A stretch of DNA of 64,000 nucleotides from Pseudomonas bohemica. Lineage in GTDB: Bacteria; Pseudomonadota; Gammaproteobacteria; Pseudomonadales; Pseudomonadaceae. Shown here in pieces: positions 36,470-46,087 of this stretch. The notes beneath the pieces are model-generated. The model ran no database searches and was not told the origin of the DNA. It worked only from the letters and a program-made list of their open reading frames with translations. The stretch is taken from positions 124,001 to 188,000 of the forward strand of contig NZ_NKHL01000113.1 of assembly GCF_002934685.1 (NCBI RefSeq). The letters are read 5' to 3'. Made by a program: the position numbers and the translations under genes. Numbering within the stretch: the stretch's first letter is position 1; each line of letters starts with the position of its first letter.

Positions 36470-37873
36470 TCAACCGTTCTTGTTTAACACAGGTTGTGGC
36501 TCGGAACGCCCGGTTTTGAACAGCTCGGCGATGGCCATGGTCAGCAGCGGAGCGAAAAGGGCGAAATACGAACTGTCGATCCCGTACGGGTTGCCTGCCA
36601 GAAACCAGCCAATGGTCGAGATCACGGACAGCATTACGCCGGCCAATGCGCCACGCCCGGTGCCGAACTTCGGCGCGTAGAAACACATCAGCACGATGAC
36701 GGCGAGGGTGGCGCGCAGGGCTTTGCCGAGGAAGGCGATCAGCAGGATCTTGTCGGCATACAGCGCCAGCACCAGGGGCAGGAAGCCGATGACCACGATC
36801 GACAGGCGGATAAACACCACGGATTTCTGATCGTTTTTGCCCTTGTTGAAGAAGGGGTCGTAGAAGTCCTTCAACAGCAGGGTGGACGACGCCAGGGTGT
36901 TGGCCGAGATACCGCCGAACAGCGCGCCTGCCAGACCGATCACCACCAGGCTCGCCGAGAAGGCCGGCATGTGCGCGATGAGCGCCGGGAAGGCGTCGAT
37001 GGACTTGATGCCGGGGTACAGATAGGCGCTGCACATGCCGATCATCGCGGCCATCAGGCCGAACGGAATCATCAGCGAAGACACGTAGAAGCATGCACGT
37101 TTGGCGGTCTTTTCATCCTGAGTGCTGACCAACGCCTGAATCACGTATTGGGTGGCGAAAATCGAGCCGACGCCGCCGATCATCCAGGCGAAGATCTGGC
37201 CCCAGCCCACGCCGGTGAAGTCGAACATGGTCGCCGGCATTCTGGCCTGCATGGCGCCGATACCGCCGGTGGCGTGCAGGGCGAATGCCAGGGCCAGGAC
37301 GATGCCGATGTACTTGATCGAGGCGTGCACGAAGTTGGTGTAGACCACCGAACGCATGCCGCCCACGCTGACGTAGAACACGGTGATCACGCCCACCAGC
37401 AGGATGGCGAAGGTCTTGTTGATGCCCAGCACCGCCGCCAGCACCGCGCCGCCGCTGGCGTACAGGGCGACCGAAACGATGCTCAGCGCACAGATGGTCA
37501 GCACCGATGCGGCGTAGCGTGTGCCCTGACCGTAGTTCTGCGCAAGGATGCCGGAAATGGTGTTGAGGCCGGTTTCCCGGTATTTCTTCGCCAGTACCAG
37601 TCCCAGCAGCAGAAAGCCGAGGGACAGGGCGACCAGGTTCCAGGCAGCAGAAATTCCTGCCTCGAAGCCCTTCTGCGCGGTGCCGATGCTGACCGAGCTG
37701 CCGATGAATTCGGAAAGCAACAAGGCGCCGATCAGGAAGGGGGGAAAGCTGCGGCCGCCGCCGGTGAAGCCTTCACTGCTCTTGGCGTGTTTGCGCACGC
37801 TGTAGCCGATGTAGGACATGACGACGAAGTAGCCGGCGGTCAGGCAAAGGATGATTGTTATTCTTGGGTCCAT
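36470..37873 (-). CDS. Sodium:solute symporter
   Basis: The 467-residue protein has about 13 hydrophobic helices and the SSS-family pattern: RSFPPFLIGALLLSEFIGSSVSIGTAQKGFEAG and AAWNLVALSLGFLLLG at the N-terminus, FYVSVGGMRSVVYTNF in the middle and ALFGGISANTLASSTLLLKDFY later. It should import a small solute with Na+. The dehydrogenase behind it hints at a hydroxy or keto acid, which is inference only. There is a 455-bp upstream region before the next gene. Confidence 0.93.
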   Translation of the reverse strand: MDPRITIILCLTAGYFVVMSYIGYSVRKHAKSSEGFTGGGRSFPPFLIGALLLSEFIGSSVSIGTAQKGFEAGISAAWNLVALSLGFLLLGLVLAKKYRETGLNTISGILAQNYGQGTRYAASVLTICALSIVSVALYASGGAVLAAVLGINKTFAILLVGVITVFYVSVGGMRSVVYTNFVHASIKYIGIVLALAFALHATGGIGAMQARMPATMFDFTGVGWGQIFAWMIGGVGSIFATQYVIQALVSTQDEKTAKRACFYVSSLMIPFGLMAAMIGMCSAYLYPGIKSIDAFPALIAHMPAFSASLVVIGLAGALFGGISANTLASSTLLLKDFYDPFFNKGKNDQKSVVFIRLSIVVIGFLPLVLALYADKILLIAFLGKALRATLAVIVLMCFYAPKFGTGRGALAGVMLSVISTIGWFLAGNPYGIDSSYFALFAPLLTMAIAELFKTGRSEPQPVLNKNG

Positions 37874-38328
37874 GTTCTCTCCGTTCCCATTTTGCTGGGC
37901 GCGTGGAATGGTTAGATGTGCATGCGTTTACGCGTATGAGTGCCTTGCAGCGATACGCCGTTGTCAGACGACGTAGTCAGCTGTGGCCGGAATGCGGAAA
38001 GAGCTGCTCGATTCGCGCCTGCGCTATTGCGTGTTCGGAAATGGAATAAAGGACGGGTAATCGAAGAATGAGGCCTGGTTGATGGCCGTTGCAGAGCGAG
38101 GGAGTGTGTATATTTTCATTTTTATTAGAGGCTCGTGATTAACGTTGGATGGCAACTCAATACGATAGGCTTGTTATACGTCATCGTACAACGTCGCGCA
38201 ATCTCACCTGTGCATCACTGTGAATCAAGGGCCGTTGATCGTTGCAGGGCCTGCGCAAAAACTGGCTGTCTCGTCCGGCTTGCCAGCGCTAGCGATCTCG
38301 ATCACGCCACCGCTGGCAAGCCATGCTG
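37874..38328. other. Upstream region of symporter with REP element
   Basis: This 455-bp gap is AT-richer near 38080-38170 and must hold the symporter promoter. It includes GCATGCGTTTACGCGTATGAG (37921-37941), an imperfect dyad that could be an operator. Its right end is a REP-like palindrome. No supported reading frame was seen. Confidence 0.5.
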
Positions 38329-38330
38329 TT
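38272..38330. repeat. REP-like palindrome
   Basis: TCCGGCTTGCCAGCGCTAGCG and the facing CCACCGCTGGCAAGCCATGCT make long arms, close to the copy at 11.75 kb. Confidence 0.75.
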
Positions 38331-38892
38331 ACCGCGGCGCATGTATCCCGTTCAGGAAGTCCTCGGTGGAGATGACCTTTGCATAGGCAAACCCCAGCGC
38401 AGACATGAATGCTGCATGCACCTGCGCCGCAGGAACGTTCATGCCGTTGAACTCCATATCCCGAGTCGCGCAGGCATCGTGAATCACCCTGACGTTGTAG
38501 CCCAGATCCGCCGCAGCGCGGGTCGTGGCGTCAATGCACATATGGCTCATCGATCCGATCACCACCACATGCTCAACGCTGTGCTCACCCAGCATCTGTT
38601 TCAGCTCGGTTTCTCGAAAAGAGTTGGGGAAGTGCTTGAGCACCACCGGTTCCTCGCCTTGATTGATGACCTTCGGATGCAGCTTCGCGCCTTCTGAGCC
38701 AGGAGTGAAAAACGGCGCGTCTTCGCGGGTGAACTCATGGCGGACGTGAACGACCAGAGCGCCGGCGTCGCGGGTCGCTTGAATCACGCGGGCGGCGTTG
38801 TCGGCGGCCGCATCGGCGCCGACCAGGGGCCATTTACCGCCAGCGAAGTAGTCGTTCTGGATATCGACTACGATGAGCGCTGATTTGGACAT
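38329..38892 (-). CDS. Cysteine hydrolase (isochorismatase family)
   Basis: The 187-residue protein has the isochorismatase-like catalytic triad pattern: Asp in LIVVDIQNDYF near residue 10, Lys in VVLKHFPNSF and Cys in GSMSHMCIDATTRAA. Members hydrolyse amide or ether bonds in small molecules, such as nicotinamide and N-carbamoyl compounds. I start at MSKSALIVV (38892). The gene is divergent from a GlxA-type regulator 101 bp away that probably controls it. Confidence 0.92.
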   Translation of the reverse strand: MSKSALIVVDIQNDYFAGGKWPLVGADAAADNAARVIQATRDAGALVVHVRHEFTREDAPFFTPGSEGAKLHPKVINQGEEPVVLKHFPNSFRETELKQMLGEHSVEHVVVIGSMSHMCIDATTRAAADLGYNVRVIHDACATRDMEFNGMNVPAAQVHAAFMSALGFAYAKVISTEDFLNGIHAPR

Positions 38893-38993
38893 GTCTGCTT
38901 CCTCGGTTGGGATGTGTGGCGTGGGGTCAGTATTGACCCTGGGCAATGGCATGGGGATTGGCTGCACCGACATTAAGCGGGGGAAAACTGACA

Positions 38994-39992
38994 ATGAGTG
39001 CTGAACGGGCAATCGCCGAGATTGGCCTGCTGATTTATCCCGGCTCGCAAACCGCTGCCGTTCATGGCCTGACGGACCTGTTCGAAATCGCCAATCGCAT
39101 GGCTGACGAACAGCGATCCAGGCAGCTGCCGCGTTTGCGGGTCAGTCACTGGCAGGCGGATAGCCATTGTGAGCCTCGGCGGGTGTTCGAGAGCTTTGCC
39201 TATGACGACGAGACCGCCCTGGCCGCGGTGCTGATTCCGCCCTCGCTGATGGGCGTGCCGGGCACCGAAGCGATGGAAGGGCTGTCGCGCTGGGTGTTGA
39301 ATCAGCATGCCGCTGGAGCGACCATCGGCACCGTGTGTCTGGGCGCATTCGTGCTCGCGCAAACCGGCCTGCTCGACGGTCGCGCGGCTACCACCCACTG
39401 GACTCAGGCCCAACCCCTCAGCGAGCGTTTCCCGAAGGTCAGGATTCACGCCGACCAACCGATCATCGACGATGGCGACCTCATTACCACGGCGGGCCTT
39501 ATGGCCTGGTCGGCATTGGGCCTGCGTGTGGTCGAGCGGCTGCTGGGACCGAGCATCGCTACCAGCACCGCGCGGTTTCTGGTGATCGAACACAGCGGCA
39601 GCGCTCAACACTGCGGCAGCAATTTCGCACCGATCCTCAGCCATGGCGATGCCGCTGTACTGAAGGTTCAGCACTGGTTGCAACGCACCGGCGCGGTTGA
39701 AGTTTCGGTGGCACAGATGGCACAACGCGCGGGTCTTGAAGAGCGCACCTTCCTGCGGCGTTTCCGTGCGGCGACCGGGCTCAAACCCACCGAGTACTGT
39801 CAGCATCTGCGCGTGGGCAAGGCCCGGGAAATGCTCGAATTCACCAATGGCACAGTCGACCACATTGCCTGGACGGTGGGCTATCAGGACCCCGCGGCGT
39901 TCCGCGCCACGTTCAAGAAGATCACTGGCCTTGCGCCCAGCCAATACCGCAACACATTTGGCGTCGGCTCTTCGGTAGCGCCCCGTGGTTGA
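38994..39992 (+). CDS. GlxA-family AraC-type transcriptional regulator
   Basis: The 332-residue protein joins a DJ-1/PfpI-like N-terminal domain (IGLLIYPGSQTAAVHGLTDLFE, and TIGTVCLGAFVLAQTGLLDGR around residue 110) to a C-terminal pair of AraC helix-turn-helices (AQMAQRAGLEERTFLRRFRAATG; DHIAWTVGYQDPAAFRATFKK). Such regulators sense small metabolites. It is divergent from an isochorismatase-like hydrolase, a common pairing. The ATG at 38994 is chosen over a 16-residue longer frame. The next gene starts 66 bp later on the same strand. Confidence 0.93.
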   Translation: MSAERAIAEIGLLIYPGSQTAAVHGLTDLFEIANRMADEQRSRQLPRLRVSHWQADSHCEPRRVFESFAYDDETALAAVLIPPSLMGVPGTEAMEGLSRWVLNQHAAGATIGTVCLGAFVLAQTGLLDGRAATTHWTQAQPLSERFPKVRIHADQPIIDDGDLITTAGLMAWSALGLRVVERLLGPSIATSTARFLVIEHSGSAQHCGSNFAPILSHGDAAVLKVQHWLQRTGAVEVSVAQMAQRAGLEERTFLRRFRAATGLKPTEYCQHLRVGKAREMLEFTNGTVDHIAWTVGYQDPAAFRATFKKITGLAPSQYRNTFGVGSSVAPRG

Positions 39993-40058
39993 GGCATGAG
40001 TCACTTGCTGCGGCGCGCTGTCCATATCGGCAATCCATTGTCCGAAGATCGAGATTCC

Positions 40059-41180
40059 ATGCCCGCGAAAGGATTCACCCGCCACACCCATGCCGTGATC
40101 AGCCTGATGCTGCTGGCATTTCTGGCCGGTTGCAGTTCGCAACGCAACCAGGCGCCTGCACCGCCTCCGGATCTGGTGCGTAGCGAAATCTTCCGCCTGC
40201 TGCCAGCCAGCGTTGCCGATCGCCAGGGCTGGGCGACGGACATCTACACCGCGTTCGACACACAAAAAATCGCCCCGAGCGTGGAAAACCTGTGCTCGGT
40301 GCTGGCGGTGGCCGAGCAGGAATCCAATTATCAGGTCGACCCCGCTGTGCCCGGCATGGGCAAGATCGCTCAGGATGAAATCGATCGCCGCGCCAGCAAG
40401 GCCCACATTCCCAATCTGCTGGTGCGTAGCGCGCTGGACATCCGCTCGCCCACCGGCAAGACCTACGACGAGCGCCTGAGCGCAGCCCGCACCGAGAAGG
40501 ACCTGAGCGCGATTTTCGATGACTTTATCGGCATGGTGCCGCTGGGCCGCACGCTGTTCGGCAACTTCAACCCGGTGCATACCGCAGGTCCGATGCAGGT
40601 CAGTATCGAATTCGCCGAGAAGCAGGCGCGCGATTATCCGTATCCGGTGGAGGGTTCCATTCGCCACGAGGTGTTCACGCGCCGGGGAGGGGTGTACTTC
40701 GGCATCGCTCATTTGCTGGGGTATCCGGTCAGCTACGACAAGCCGATCTATCGCTTCGCCGATTTCAACGCCGGTTGGTACGCCAGTCGGAACGCAGCCT
40801 TTCAGAGCGCCGTCGCGCGCCTGTCGGGCAAGCGCCTGGCTCTGGATGGCGACCTGATCAGCTACGGTTTCGGCCCGTCCCTGGGTCAGACCGAACTGGC
40901 GGTACGCAGCCTGCACGCGCAATTGGGCATGCGCAATACCACCATCCGCAACGCGCTGGAGAAGGGGGAGAGCCTGGAATTCGAGGACACCGACCTCTAT
41001 AAGCAAGTGTTCGCGCTGGCCGACAAGGCCGCGGGCAAACCGTTGCCCCGTGCCATTCTGCCGGGCATCGTGCTGGAAAGCCCGAAGATCACGCGCAAGC
41101 TGACCACCGCCTGGTTCGCTCAGCGAGTGGAAGAGCGCCGGGTGCGATGCATGGCGCGCGCTTCCGGCAAGCTCATGTGA
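40059..41180 (+). CDS. DUF1615 lipoprotein
   Basis: The 373-residue product has a lipoprotein signal peptide with lipobox LAGC (Cys25) and a DUF1615 domain covering most of the protein: EQESNYQVDPAVPGMG, GPMQVSIEFAE and RFADFNAGWYASRNAAFQ. The EQES and GPMQV elements resemble lysozyme-fold transglycosylases, so a peptidoglycan-related role is possible but unproven. The start at 40059 places the signal peptide properly; an earlier ATG at 39996 adds 21 residues. Confidence 0.88.
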   Translation: MPAKGFTRHTHAVISLMLLAFLAGCSSQRNQAPAPPPDLVRSEIFRLLPASVADRQGWATDIYTAFDTQKIAPSVENLCSVLAVAEQESNYQVDPAVPGMGKIAQDEIDRRASKAHIPNLLVRSALDIRSPTGKTYDERLSAARTEKDLSAIFDDFIGMVPLGRTLFGNFNPVHTAGPMQVSIEFAEKQARDYPYPVEGSIRHEVFTRRGGVYFGIAHLLGYPVSYDKPIYRFADFNAGWYASRNAAFQSAVARLSGKRLALDGDLISYGFGPSLGQTELAVRSLHAQLGMRNTTIRNALEKGESLEFEDTDLYKQVFALADKAAGKPLPRAILPGIVLESPKITRKLTTAWFAQRVEERRVRCMARASGKLM

Positions 41181-41294
41181 AACCGGCAGCAAGTGCAGTC
41201 TGACCGCTGGTCATGTTTAGGGCACCCGCGGCGCGCAACCGCCTCGAAATAGCAACCGCCCATTTTGTTCGGGCTCTGCAGAGAAGAGGTGCTT

Positions 41295-41555
41295 ATGTCA
41301 GTCGCTCCCACCATGTCAGCCGCCCCGGACGAAGAGTTGCCTACTGCCGATCAGGATGTCGATCCGGATGCTTTGGATGACGAAGACGCTCGGGATGAGG
41401 CTGGTCTTGGACAGCAACCCAGCGAACTTCCGAAGGACTGGCTCCCACCCCCGGATGGGCAGAGCGAACGGCCAAAGGACTGGGATGAACCACCTGCCGC
41501 AAAGCCAGTGCCGCCAGCGCATGAGCCGACGCCGCTGTCCGATGATCTGCGTTGA
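41295..41555 (+). CDS. Small acidic proline-rich hypothetical protein
   Basis: This 86-residue protein is rich in Asp, Glu and Pro (DALDDEDARDEAG, PKDWLPPPDGQ, PKDWDEPPAAKP), with PKDW twice. It has no predicted globular core and is probably disordered. The ATG at 41295 follows AGAAGAGGT, a good ribosome site. I do not recognise a family, and no function can be assigned. Confidence 0.6.
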   Translation: MSVAPTMSAAPDEELPTADQDVDPDALDDEDARDEAGLGQQPSELPKDWLPPPDGQSERPKDWDEPPAAKPVPPAHEPTPLSDDLR

Positions 41556-41646
41556 ATAGTTGAGTGAGCGCCGCGCGAAACGCCGGGGTTGCGTGTAATG
41601 CGCGGCTCTGGCTTTTTGTCGGTGCACGGCCAGGGAGTTTTTGGTT

Positions 41647-42201
41647 TTGAAACGTGAGACGGTAACACCCAATATCATCACCAGCAGCGTTGCGGTGGCC
41701 GATGTGGATAGCGCGCAGTCGCTGCTGTTTGGCACGCCCAAGGAGCGTCTGGACTTTTATCGCAGGGAAATTCAATACGAGACGGCGATTCTCTCCAACC
41801 GCACCAACGCCTATTTGTCCGCGCAGTCGTTTCTAGTGATCGCCTTCGCATCGTCCATGGCCAACCTGAATCCTGAGTGGGGCAAGTTGTTTACCCTGGT
41901 CGTGCCGCCGTTTCTGACGTTGTTGGGGCTGATCAGCTCCATGCATGCGTGGCCGGGCATCCGGGCGGCTTATGAAATCATCGATCACTGGCATTTCAAG
42001 CAGAGTCAGTTGTTGCACAGCCAGCCGGCCATGGGGCTTGCCTATGACGATTCGCCACTGTTCAGCGAGCACGAGTCGAGCGAGAAGGGGTATCGCAAGT
42101 CCTTGATGTTTTCGATGCGTACGCCCTGGTTGTTCAGCATCTTCTGGTTCCTGCTGGGGGCGTTTTCAATTTATGCGCAAACTACCGATATGGCGTTTTA
42201 G
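41647..42201 (+). CDS. Predicted helical membrane protein, TTG start
   Basis: The 184-residue product has a soluble N-terminus with an amphipathic helix (KERLDFYRREIQYETAILSNRTNAY), two adjacent transmembrane helices (about residues 57-100) and a last one near the C-terminus (TPWLFSIFWFLLGAFSIYAQ). No ATG or GTG is available near the start; a TTG at 41647 has AGGGAG 9 bases upstream and is the best choice, with TTG 41641 as alternative. I do not recognise a named family with certainty. Confidence 0.65.
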   Translation: MKRETVTPNIITSSVAVADVDSAQSLLFGTPKERLDFYRREIQYETAILSNRTNAYLSAQSFLVIAFASSMANLNPEWGKLFTLVVPPFLTLLGLISSMHAWPGIRAAYEIIDHWHFKQSQLLHSQPAMGLAYDDSPLFSEHESSEKGYRKSLMFSMRTPWLFSIFWFLLGAFSIYAQTTDMAF

Positions 42202-42293
42202 CGGTTCGGGCGCTCACTTGCGCTGTATATCCTTCCCTGGCGGTTTCGCGGGCGTCGAGCACGACCCGGCTATCGCCAGTGCCGCTCAGCGAT

Positions 42294-43292
42294 CTACCCC
42301 CCTGTCATATTCATGAAACGCACCACCTGCACATCATCGTTGATCTCGAAATTATGCTTGTAGGGCTTCAGCTTCATGGCGGCGACGATGGCTTTTTCCA
42401 GTTTTTCGGGCTGGCCGGGGTTGGCGCGCAGTGTGGCTTTGAGGTCGGCGGAGTGTTCGTTGCCCAGGCACAGCAGCAGGCGTCCTTCCACCGTGACGCG
42501 CACGCGGTTGCAGGTGGCGCAGAAGTTGTGACTGTGGGGTGAGATGAAGCCGACGCGGATGTTCGGCGCTTCGGCCAGGCGCCAGTAGCGAGATGGGCCT
42601 TGGGTCGATTCGGTGGAGTTGATCAGCGTATAGCGTTCGGCAATGCGTTCGCGCACCCGGTCGCTGGAAAAGAATGATTCGGCGCGGCTGTGCTCGCTGA
42701 TCAGGCCCAGTGGCATTTCTTCGATGAAGGTGATGTCCAGGCCGCGGTCGATGGCGAAAGCCACCAAATCATTGATCTCGTGATCATTGCGCCCCTGCAT
42801 CACCACGCAGTTGAGCTTGGTATGGGTGAAGCCAGCGGCATTGGCGGCGTCGATCCCGGCGATGACCTTGTTCAGGTCACCCGTGCGGGTCAGTTCCTTG
42901 AACCGCGCAGGGTCGAGGCTGTCGAGGCTGATGTTCAGGCGTTTCAGCCCGGCATCGAACAACGGCGCCGCGAGTTTTTCCAGTTGCGAGCCATTGGTGG
43001 TCATGCACAGTTCGCGCAGGCCGGGCAGGGCGGCGATGTTCTTGCACAGCCCGACGATACCGGCGCGCACCAGCGGTTCGCCTCCGGTCAGGCGGATCTT
43101 TCTAGTACCCAGTGCTACGAAGCGCTCGGCAATCTGCTGGATTTCTTCGAGGGAAAGAATCTGCTGGCGCGGCAGGAAAGTCATGTCCTCGGCCATGCAA
43201 TACACGCAGCGAAAATCACAACGATCGGTCACCGACATACGAACGTAATCGACTTTGCGTGAATACCCGTCTATCAGGACTCGATCGGACAT
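42294..43292 (-). CDS. moaA: GTP 3',8-cyclase MoaA
   Basis: The 332-residue radical-SAM enzyme has the N-terminal cluster C25-x3-C29-x2-C32 (CDFRCVYC), the C-terminal second cluster (FCATCNRVRVTVEGRLLLCLG), and the C-terminal Gly-Gly tail required for activity. It converts GTP to the first intermediate in molybdopterin synthesis. No moaC or other moa gene is adjacent, which is common in Pseudomonas for a second moaA copy. The start ATG at 43292 is clear. Confidence 0.96.
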   Translation of the reverse strand: MSDRVLIDGYSRKVDYVRMSVTDRCDFRCVYCMAEDMTFLPRQQILSLEEIQQIAERFVALGTRKIRLTGGEPLVRAGIVGLCKNIAALPGLRELCMTTNGSQLEKLAAPLFDAGLKRLNISLDSLDPARFKELTRTGDLNKVIAGIDAANAAGFTHTKLNCVVMQGRNDHEINDLVAFAIDRGLDITFIEEMPLGLISEHSRAESFFSSDRVRERIAERYTLINSTESTQGPSRYWRLAEAPNIRVGFISPHSHNFCATCNRVRVTVEGRLLLCLGNEHSADLKATLRANPGQPEKLEKAIVAAMKLKPYKHNFEINDDVQVVRFMNMTGG

Positions 43293-43367
43293 TGTTTCCT
43301 CTACAGGGTGCTGCGTGGCAGAAGCGATTCGCGTGCCTGTTGGTTAGAGCAGCACGCGAGGCAATCG

Positions 43368-44189
43368 TTAAATCTTTTGGCTAACCGGTTGCTCAAGGCT
43401 TGCCGCGTCGTCGCTGGTGGCTTGGGCAGACCTCGAATAGGACACGTAATACGCCAGCCCGACGAAAATTGCACCACCCACCGCGTTACCGAGGAATACG
43501 GCGAAGAAGTTTTCGACGAAATCGACCCAGGTCAGCGCGTCGGCGAAGATTGCGGCCGGGATGATGAACATGTTGGCCACCACGTGCTGGAAGCCGATGG
43601 CCACGAACGCCATGATCGGAAACCACATGCCGAGGATCTTGCCGGTGACGTCCTTGCTCGCATAAGACAGCCACACCGCCAGGCACACCAGCCAGTTGCA
43701 GCCGATCCCGGAGATGAACGCCTGACTGAAGTCGGCACTGGCCTTGGCCTTGGCGATGGCCAGGGTCTTGGCCAGGAACGCTCCTTCGGTCAGGCCCAAT
43801 ACGTGGCCGAAGAAGTACGCAATGAACAGCGCGCCGACTAGGTTGGCGAAGGTCACCAGTATCCAGTTACGGGCCACGGCGCCTACGGAAATGCGGCCGG
43901 CGAACATGGCGCTGGGCAAGGTCATCATGTTGCCTGTCAGTAGCTCACCGCCGGCCAGGATCGTCAGAATCAGGCCAATCGGAAAGACCGCTGCGCCCAG
44001 CAGATTGCCCAGTGAAGCCCACGGGCCGGGGATCATGGTGCTGACGTGGATATCCAGCAGGAACCCCAGAGCAATGAACGCGCCGGCGAGAAAACCCAGC
44101 ACCAGGATCGATAGGGTGGGCAAACAGGATTTCTTCACGCCGGCTTCGACGGTGATTTCAGCGATCTGTTGGGGCGTATTGATGGACAT
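43368..44189 (-). CDS. Formate/nitrite transporter family protein
   Basis: The 273-residue membrane protein has six transmembrane helices with FocA/NirC hallmarks: LGFLAGAFIALGF early, AGGELLTGNMMTLPSAMFAGRIS, GIGCNWLVCLAVWLSYASKDVTGKILGMWFPIMAF and GFQHVVANMFIIPAAIF. It forms a pentameric channel for formate, nitrite or a related anion. No nitrite reductase gene is next to it; moaA is 75 bp downstream on the same strand, so a link to molybdenum-dependent formate metabolism is possible. Confidence 0.92.
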   Translation of the reverse strand: MSINTPQQIAEITVEAGVKKSCLPTLSILVLGFLAGAFIALGFLLDIHVSTMIPGPWASLGNLLGAAVFPIGLILTILAGGELLTGNMMTLPSAMFAGRISVGAVARNWILVTFANLVGALFIAYFFGHVLGLTEGAFLAKTLAIAKAKASADFSQAFISGIGCNWLVCLAVWLSYASKDVTGKILGMWFPIMAFVAIGFQHVVANMFIIPAAIFADALTWVDFVENFFAVFLGNAVGGAIFVGLAYYVSYSRSAQATSDDAASLEQPVSQKI

Positions 44190-44492
44190 GTTTTATGGAC
44201 TCGCACGCAAGGGTCGGCACCGCGACACGAAGCCGCGCGCCACGCAGATTTTACGGAGGTGATGTTCAAGCGTCCGGTCTTGATGCGCGAACGTGTCAGC
44301 GGACACGGCGCCAATCCATTTGAAGGCAACGATGTGCGACTTTCGGCCGCAGTTCAGATACGGCCAAAAAACACGTGATCAGTTGATGAGCAAGCTACCG
44401 ATATCGCGCTAGAGCGTCCAATCGCTTGTTCCGATGAATTGATCGACAGGCTCTATCAGGAACCTCTATTCGGCCCACTGGTAATGAGTTGC
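44190..44492. other. Intergenic region upstream of formate/nitrite channel gene
   Basis: This 303-bp gap separates two minus-strand genes and holds the channel-gene promoter. I looked for an Anr/FNR box (TTGAT-N4-ATCAA) and did not find a full one. Confidence 0.4.
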
Positions 44493-45839
44493 CTATTGAT
44501 CGTCCCGCGCCATACTGCGTTCGTAACGCTCCAGCAGCGGCTGAATGCTGATGCCGTGCAGCAGAATGCTCAGGGCGACCACCGACAGCGTCAACCCGAT
44601 GATGGTTTTCACGGCCTCCATGGGCACGCCATGGGACAGCGCATAGGATAGGTAATAAAGGGTGCCGATGCCGCGGATCCCGAACCAGCCCACCAGCGCC
44701 TTTTGCGGTCGGCTCAGCAGTCGGCGACTGATCAATAGCCAGACGCTCAGCGGTCGGATCACACAGAACAACGCCAGTCCCAGCCCGACCGCGCGCCAGT
44801 CCCAATAGAAGGCGAGAGCGGCGCCGAGCAGGGTGATCAACAGCACTTCCATCCCGCGTTCCACCAGGCTGCCGAATGCCAGCATGTCGCCCATCATGAC
44901 TCCAGCGGCCAACTGCGAATCACTGAGTTCCTCATGGCTGGCAACTGTCGCGGCCTGTGGGTCGCTGTCCATGTGACCCAATACCGGCTTGGCGATGTGC
45001 TCGGCGGGCACATCCGATTTGGTGGTGCGAACCTCGGCCTGACGCAGCCCCAGCCCCGCCGCGAAAACCGCAAGAAAGCCGAACGCGCCCAGACCTTCGG
45101 CACTGACATAGGCGATGGCGATCAGGGCCAGTGCCAAAAAGTCGTTGGGTGAGCTGGTGCTGTCGGCATTCTTGATGCGCAGGTAGATCATCAGATGCCC
45201 CACACCGCGGCCCAATCCATAGCCCAGCAACAGCCCCACGGGCACGCCCCACAGGATGTTTTTCAGCAGCCAGCCCTGGACCCAGGTGAAGTCCGACGAG
45301 CCGTGGCTGAGAAACAGCAGGGCGAAGATGACGAAGGGGAACGCCGTGCCGTCATTGAGCCCGGCTTCGCCTGAAAGGCCAAAGCGTACCCGGTCGAAGT
45401 CCTGAGCGTTGTTGACCTGCACCAGCCCGGCCAGCACCGGGTCGGTGGGGGAAAGCATCGCGCCCAGCAGCAGCGATATGGGCCACGAGAGATCCAGCAG
45501 GTAATGCGCGGCGACACAGACGCCGACGATGGTGGCGAGCATCACCGGCATGGCCAGCAGATAAGCCGAACGCCAGACAGAGCGGTGCAGTTGCAGGCGC
45601 AGCTTGATGCCAGTATTGAACAAAGAAAAGAGCACCGCGGCTTCGGTCAGGCGTTCCAGCCAGTGGCGGCCTTCGTGGATATCGATCTGGACCAGGTCCA
45701 GCCCCCAAGGGCCCATACATGCGCCGAACGCCAGGCACACTGCCGAGGTGGTAACCGGCATCCAGCGCAGGTAAGAAGACGTCAGTGCCAGCAGCATCAG
45801 CAGGACACCGAGCACGGTCATGCAAAGAATGAAACTCAT
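44493..45839 (-). CDS. Cation/proton antiporter (CPA1 type)
   Basis: The 448-residue protein has 11-12 transmembrane helices and the CPA1 pattern: GLDLVQIDIHEGRHWLERLTE, a GAMLSPTDPVLAGLV loop (TDPV), and GEAGLNDGTAFPFV carrying the ND pair. GIRGIGTLYYL appears near the C-terminus. It should exchange Na+ or K+ for H+. The start MSFILCMT at 45839 is preferred over 29 more residues upstream. A His/acid-rich loop around residues 240-290 is variable in the family. Confidence 0.9.
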   Translation of the reverse strand: MSFILCMTVLGVLLMLLALTSSYLRWMPVTTSAVCLAFGACMGPWGLDLVQIDIHEGRHWLERLTEAAVLFSLFNTGIKLRLQLHRSVWRSAYLLAMPVMLATIVGVCVAAHYLLDLSWPISLLLGAMLSPTDPVLAGLVQVNNAQDFDRVRFGLSGEAGLNDGTAFPFVIFALLFLSHGSSDFTWVQGWLLKNILWGVPVGLLLGYGLGRGVGHLMIYLRIKNADSTSSPNDFLALALIAIAYVSAEGLGAFGFLAVFAAGLGLRQAEVRTTKSDVPAEHIAKPVLGHMDSDPQAATVASHEELSDSQLAAGVMMGDMLAFGSLVERGMEVLLITLLGAALAFYWDWRAVGLGLALFCVIRPLSVWLLISRRLLSRPQKALVGWFGIRGIGTLYYLSYALSHGVPMEAVKTIIGLTLSVVALSILLHGISIQPLLERYERSMARDDQ

Positions 45840-46087
45840 CCGGCCTCGATATGCGTGTGGAGTAGGGTTGCGTTCTTGTATGACTGTGTAGATGAGGGAT
45901 AGTTGAAGGAATGTTCGATTGATCAACGTTCAGCGCTGGGCCTCTGGGGTCAGCAGGCATTCGCCGAGCGTTTTGCGCCAGTTCCGCCTGTTCTCGGTAT
46001 CGCGCCGCATGGACGATTGTCCCGAAGGCGGCGGGCGGGTCACGTAACTGTCGCAGCAGGCCGGACTTACCGGGGTGATCGTGGCGT

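Noticed and set aside
44190..44492. Anr/FNR box for the formate/nitrite channel gene
   Set aside because: Only single half-sites (TTGAT) were found; no full TTGAT-N4-ATCAA palindrome.
45930..46087. Short minus-strand frame ending LGECLLTPEAQR between the methyltransferase and antiporter genes
   Set aside because: It lacks a convincing start and ribosome site and I recognise no family; it could be a small gene but support is too weak.
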